Positions 5,077 to 7,752 of a DNA stretch of 7,752 bases are shown here, piece by piece; the stretch's first letter is position 1; each line of letters begins with the position of its first letter. This stretch comes from an uncultured Collinsella sp. Its GTDB lineage: Bacteria > Actinomycetota > Coriobacteriia > Coriobacteriales > Coriobacteriaceae. The translations under genes and the position numbers were made by a program. The DNA is taken from the NCBI GenBank assembly GCA_902478825.1, contig CABSMK010000079.1, positions 1-7,752 of the forward strand, read 5' to 3'. Under the pieces are notes generated by a model. It saw nothing but the letters and a program-made list of their open reading frames with translations, searched no databases and was not told where the DNA came from.

Positions 5077-7041
5077 TTAGTACATCTTTGCGCCGGCGGG
5101 GATGGAAGCGTCGAGCTGAATCAGGTTGAGGCGCTCCTCGCCCTCCTCCTCGTGGATGGCGCTGATCAGCATACCGCAGCTGGGAATACCCATCATCTTG
5201 CGCGGAGGCAGATTGGTGATGGCGAGCAAGGTCTTGCCGACCAGGTCCTCGGGCTCATAGTAGCCATGGATGCCGGAGAGGATGGTGCGGTCGGTGCCGG
5301 TGCCGTCGTCGAGCGTAAAGTTCAGCAGCTTCTTGGACTTCTTGACGGCCTCGCATGCCTTGACCTTCACAGCGCGGAAATCGCTCTTGGAGAAGGTATC
5401 AAAGTCGACGAATTCCTCGAACAGCGGCTCAACGGCGATCTTGGAGTAATCGAGCGTGGGCTTGAGCGGCTTAACGAACGGGCTTGCGGCGTTGCCGGCC
5501 TCGGCAGCCTTGGCAGCGGCGGCACCGGACTGGAAACCCTTCTCGGGCTTCATGTGCGGGAACAGCAGGACGTCGCGAATGGAAGCCTGGTTGGTGAGCA
5601 GCATGACCACGCGATCGATACCGATGCCGATGCCGCCCGCGGGAGGCATACCGTACTCGAGGGCGCGCACGTAGTCCTCGTCGTACTCCATAGCCTCGTC
5701 GTCGCCGCCGGCCTTCTCAGCCATCTGGGCAGCAAAGCGCTCGGCCTGGTCGACCGGGTCGTTGAGCTCGGAGAATGCGTTGGCGTACTCGTGGCCGGCG
5801 ATGACCAGCTCAAAGCGGTGCGTCAGGCGCGGATCGTCCTCAAAACGTTTGGCAAGCGGGCTGACCTCGATGGGGTAATCGCATACGAAGGTCGGGTTGA
5901 CGATGGTGTCCTCGCCCAGCTCATCGTAAATCTCGGCGATGATCTTGCCAGCAGTCCACTCGGGCTTAATCTCCAGGCCCTTCTCGCGTGCGGCGGCGGC
6001 AAGCTCCTCGACCGGCGTGTCGATGGTGACCTGCTTGCCGAGCACGTCCGAGACGATGTCGGTCATGGGACGGCTTGCCCACTCACCGGAAAGATCGATG
6101 GTCTGACCCTGGTACTCAATGACCTCGGGGTTGCCGATGGCCTTGTTGGCAGCCTTGATGACACCCTGGGCGAGTGCCTTCATGCCCTCGAGATCGGAGA
6201 AGGCACGATAGGCCTCCATCGTGGTGAACTCGGGGTTGTGGGTGAGGTCCATACCCTCGTTGCGGAAGATGCGGCCAATCTCGAAGACACGCTCAAAGCC
6301 ACCGACGATGCAGCGCTTGAGGTGCAGCTCGGTAGCAATGCGCAGGTAGCACTCTTGATCGAGCGCGTTGAAGTGCGTGATGAACGGCTTAGCCGTAGCG
6401 CCACCCTGGATAGTCTGCAGAATGGGGGTCTCGACCTCCATGTAGCCGTCGGACTCCATAAAGCGGCGGAAGGTGGAGAGAATCTGCGAGCGCTTGCGGA
6501 AGGTCTCGCGAACATCGTCGTTGGCAATCAGGTCGACATAGCGCTGACGATAGCGGGTCTCCTTGTCGGAGAGGCCATGGAACTTCTCGGGCAGCGGGCG
6601 AACGGCCTTGGAGAGCAGGGTCACGCTCTTAGGGGCAACGGAAAGCTGGCCACGCTTGGTGCGCACGACCACGCCGGTCACGCCCAGGATATCGCCCAAG
6701 TCGAGGGCCTTGAGCGTATTCCAGGCAGCCTCGTCCATGTCGTTGATGCGGCAGAACAGTTGAATCTCGGCAGTCGCATCGCGCACGACGATGAACATGA
6801 TCTTGCCCTGACCGCGCTTGGCGACCACACGGCCGGCAATCTTCACGACATCCTCGGTGTCCTCACCATCGGCAAGATCGGCGTACTTAGTCTCGATATC
6901 GGCGACGTAGTCCTCAAGCTCAGAGTGCTCAGGATAGGGGTTCTGGCCCGCCTCGAACAGGGCGGCGCGCTTGGCCAGGCGGGTGGCGCGCTCGTCGTTG
7001 AGCGTCGATGCCTGATCGGCGGCGTTCTGGTTCTCTGCCAT
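5077..7041 (-). CDS. lysS: Lysyl-tRNA synthetase, class II, with C-terminal EMAP-II/MetRS-C-type tRNA-binding domain
   Basis: The enzyme charges tRNA-Lys with lysine in the cytosol using ATP. Of 654 residues, about 1-500 are a standard class II LysRS: an N-terminal anticodon-binding OB fold (about 65-145), motif 1 near 194-209 (FMESDGYMEVETPILQ), motif 2 near 259-281 (FRNEGMDLTHNPEFTTMEAY) and motif 3 near 469-483 (GGIGIGIDRVVMLL). An Ala-rich linker (about 503-525) joins a second OB domain at about 548-654 with family hallmarks: NFTLDDGTGTDRTILSGI, the YEPEDLVGK segment, NLPPRKMMGIPSCGM. Ordinary bacterial LysRS is about 490-510 residues, so the tail is extra; in MetRS, Trbp111 and Arc1p-type proteins this domain raises general tRNA affinity. 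The ATG at 7041 has GAGGAG seven bases upstream. greA lies 79 bases upstream, with a terminator-like hairpin between, so lysS may depend on read-through. Confidence 0.95.
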   Translation of the reverse strand: MAENQNAADQASTLNDERATRLAKRAALFEAGQNPYPEHSELEDYVADIETKYADLADGEDTEDVVKIAGRVVAKRGQGKIMFIVVRDATAEIQLFCRINDMDEAAWNTLKALDLGDILGVTGVVVRTKRGQLSVAPKSVTLLSKAVRPLPEKFHGLSDKETRYRQRYVDLIANDDVRETFRKRSQILSTFRRFMESDGYMEVETPILQTIQGGATAKPFITHFNALDQECYLRIATELHLKRCIVGGFERVFEIGRIFRNEGMDLTHNPEFTTMEAYRAFSDLEGMKALAQGVIKAANKAIGNPEVIEYQGQTIDLSGEWASRPMTDIVSDVLGKQVTIDTPVEELAAAAREKGLEIKPEWTAGKIIAEIYDELGEDTIVNPTFVCDYPIEVSPLAKRFEDDPRLTHRFELVIAGHEYANAFSELNDPVDQAERFAAQMAEKAGGDDEAMEYDEDYVRALEYGMPPAGGIGIGIDRVVMLLTNQASIRDVLLFPHMKPEKGFQSGAAAAKAAEAGNAASPFVKPLKPTLDYSKIAVEPLFEEFVDFDTFSKSDFRAVKVKACEAVKKSKKLLNFTLDDGTGTDRTILSGIHGYYEPEDLVGKTLLAITNLPPRKMMGIPSCGMLISAIHEEEGEERLNLIQLDASIPAGAKMY

Positions 7042-7054
7042 AAGTTAGCTCCTC

Positions 7055-7092
7055 AAACTAAAACGCTCCCCAGGATTCGGTCCCAGGGAGCG
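7055..7092 (-). terminator. Terminator-like hairpin between greA and lysS
   Basis: CGCTCCC (7064-7070) pairs with GGGAGCG (7086-7092); within it GGA (7073-7075) can pair with TCC (7081-7083) across a small internal loop. The minus strand continues TTTTAGTTT (7063 to 7055), and the lysS ribosome site GAGGAG (7054 to 7049) follows immediately. The broken U-tract suggests partial termination: it would lower lysS relative to greA while leaving lysS on the same transcript. No separate lysS promoter is evident in the 79-base gap. Confidence 0.65.
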
Positions 7093-7120
7093 AAAACATA
7101 CCTTTACGCGGGACTGTGGT

Positions 7121-7591
7121 CTAGCGTGCGATCTTGGCGATGGTGTAGACGCGAGTCTTGCCGGAAGGCGTAACGACCTCGACGGAGTCGCCCTCGCCGT
7201 GACCAATGATGGCGTGACCGACCGGAGACTCGTTGGAAATCTTGTGCTCGAGCGAGTTGGTCTCGGTGGTACCGACGAGCGTGACTTCCATGACCTCGCC
7301 GTTGGGATCAATCAGCGAAACGGTGGAACCGATGGAGACGGTCAGGTCGCCCGTGGTGGCAGCAACCTGAGCGTTGGCGAGGATGGCCTGGATCTCGGCA
7401 ATACGAGCGGCGTTCTGGGCCTGCTTGTCCTTGGCGGCGTCGTACTCGGAGTTCTCCGAAAGGTCGCCGAACGCGCGGGCTTCCTTGATGTCCTCGACGA
7501 TCTCCTTGGCGTAATCGCCCTCACGCCAAGCGAGCTCCTCGACGAGCTTCTGGCGGCCCTCAGCGGTCAGTACGATCTGGCTTGCGTCCAT
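7121..7591 (-). CDS. greA: Transcription elongation factor GreA
   Basis: GreA enters the RNA polymerase secondary channel and stimulates cleavage of the 3' end of backtracked RNA, restarting stalled complexes. The 156-residue length is normal. Residues about 1-78 form the antiparallel coiled coil; its tip carries GDLSENSEYDAAKDKQ, with Asp43 and Glu46 as the acidic pair that reaches the polymerase active site. Residues about 80-156 form the FKBP-like C-terminal domain, with ESPVGHAIIGHGEGDSVEV near its end. I chose the ATG at 7591 because GGGGAG lies eight bases before it; an in-frame TTG at 7624 would add 11 residues not seen in the family. The upstream gene ends in a strong terminator, so greA should be the first gene of its transcript, followed by lysS. 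Confidence 0.95.
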   Translation of the reverse strand: MDASQIVLTAEGRQKLVEELAWREGDYAKEIVEDIKEARAFGDLSENSEYDAAKDKQAQNAARIAEIQAILANAQVAATTGDLTVSIGSTVSLIDPNGEVMEVTLVGTTETNSLEHKISNESPVGHAIIGHGEGDSVEVVTPSGKTRVYTIAKIAR

Positions 7592-7611
7592 ACGGATATC
7601 TCCCCAACTCT

Positions 7612-7632
7612 GATCAACAATCAACTGTCAAC
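7612..7632 (-). promoter_or_regulatory. Three tandem heptamers in the greA upstream region, with a -35-like TTGACA
   Basis: On the minus strand GTTGACA, GTTGATT and GTTGATC run head to tail (7632 to 7612), sharing GTTGA with an exact 7-base period. The first contains a consensus -35 TTGACA (7631 to 7626). No acceptable -10 follows at 16-18 bases; the only candidate, GATATC, is about 25 bases away and overlaps the region just after the ribosome site. The greA promoter must lie between the upstream terminator and the ATG, so this stretch is probably part of it. Confidence 0.35.
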
Positions 7633-7671
7633 AAAACGAAAAAGACCGGCTAGCCTGCGGGCAAGCCGGTC
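7630..7671 (-). terminator. Intrinsic terminator of the gene upstream of greA
   Basis: GACCGGCT (7644-7651) pairs with AGCCGGTC (7664-7671); inside, GCC pairs with GGC around TGCG. On the minus strand it runs into TTTTTCGTTTTGT (7643 to 7631). This strong Rho-independent terminator lies about 25 bases past the stop of the partial gene at the window edge and separates it from greA. Confidence 0.85.
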
Positions 7672-7696
7672 AGGTGCTCACCCCAAAGGGATGGGA

Positions 7697-7752
7697 CTAC
7701 TCTGCGTCCGCGTCGCTGTCCTCTGCCTGCTTCTTCTTGGCAGCAGCGAGCT
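7697..7752 (-). CDS. C-terminal end of an unidentified protein (5' part outside the window)
   Basis: Only the last 17 residues are present, LAAAKKKQAEDSDADAE, ending at a TAG at 7697-7699. The frame is chosen because the stop is followed within 25 bases by a strong same-strand terminator, and because a lysine run followed by an acidic tail is a common bacterial C-terminus, for example in translation or chaperone proteins. The stretch is too short to name. The gene would be transcribed toward greA but is insulated from it. Confidence 0.55.
   Translation of the reverse strand, partial: LAAAKKKQAEDSDADAE

Noticed and set aside
5041..5080. A tRNA-like GGTTCG with flanking stem
   Set aside because: The pairing is a simple 12-bp hairpin; no acceptor, D or anticodon arms can be drawn around it.
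5152..7173. A 673-codon open frame on the plus strand, antisense to all of lysS
   Set aside because: It follows from GC-rich codon bias opposite a long gene. The product is low-complexity, rich in Leu, Gly, Val and Ala with no recognisable domain, while the minus strand encodes a textbook LysRS.

Overview
The window looks like chromosomal DNA from a high-GC actinobacterium, most likely a gut member of the class Coriobacteriia (Collinsella or a close relative). The grounds are GC-rich codon use, a lysyl-tRNA synthetase with an extra C-terminal tRNA-binding domain, and intergenic repeats of the GTCCCC...AAGTGCC and AGTTGCGGTG...CACCGCAACT types that I associate, from memory, with Collinsella. 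It appears to come from a shotgun assembly: bases 1-68 are not biological but an Illumina P7 / i7 index / Nextera transposase adapter joined to the contig end. Natural sequence starts at about base 69.

All recognisable genes are on the minus strand, so transcription runs from high to low coordinates. From right to left: the last 17 codons of an unidentified gene (7697-7752) and its strong intrinsic terminator (7630-7671); greA (7121-7591), a transcript-cleavage elongation factor; a hairpin with a U-rich tail (7055-7092); lysS (5077-7041), lysyl-tRNA synthetase fused to an EMAP-II/MetRS-C-type tRNA-binding domain; a 434-base gap (4643-5076) with two hairpins and REP-like repeats; a ThrE-family threonine/serine exporter-like membrane protein (3074-4642); a second repeat cluster (2971-3073); a leader with a strong terminator-like hairpin (2802-2854); a small DUF2798-type membrane protein (2215-2763); a structured 3' region ending in an intrinsic terminator (2011-2048); and a large 2-hydroxyacyl-CoA dehydratase activase-like protein (69-1933), cut by the contig end, with a perfect 21-bp palindrome over its probable promoter.

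The genes form no single pathway. greA and lysS are a housekeeping pair in transcription and translation, probably co-transcribed through a leaky terminator. The exporter-like gene, the DUF2798 gene and the activase look like separate units bounded by hairpins or repeats. The activase family powers radical dehydratases or reductases by ATP-driven electron transfer from a 4Fe-4S cluster, which fits an anaerobe.

I see no CRISPR array, tRNA, rRNA, insertion sequence, phage gene or defence system, and no clear new biological system. The points most worth a second look are the adapter-made false C-terminus, the terminator-like hairpin in the DUF2798 leader, the palindromic operator before the activase, the related repeats on both sides of the exporter gene, and the LysRS fusion.
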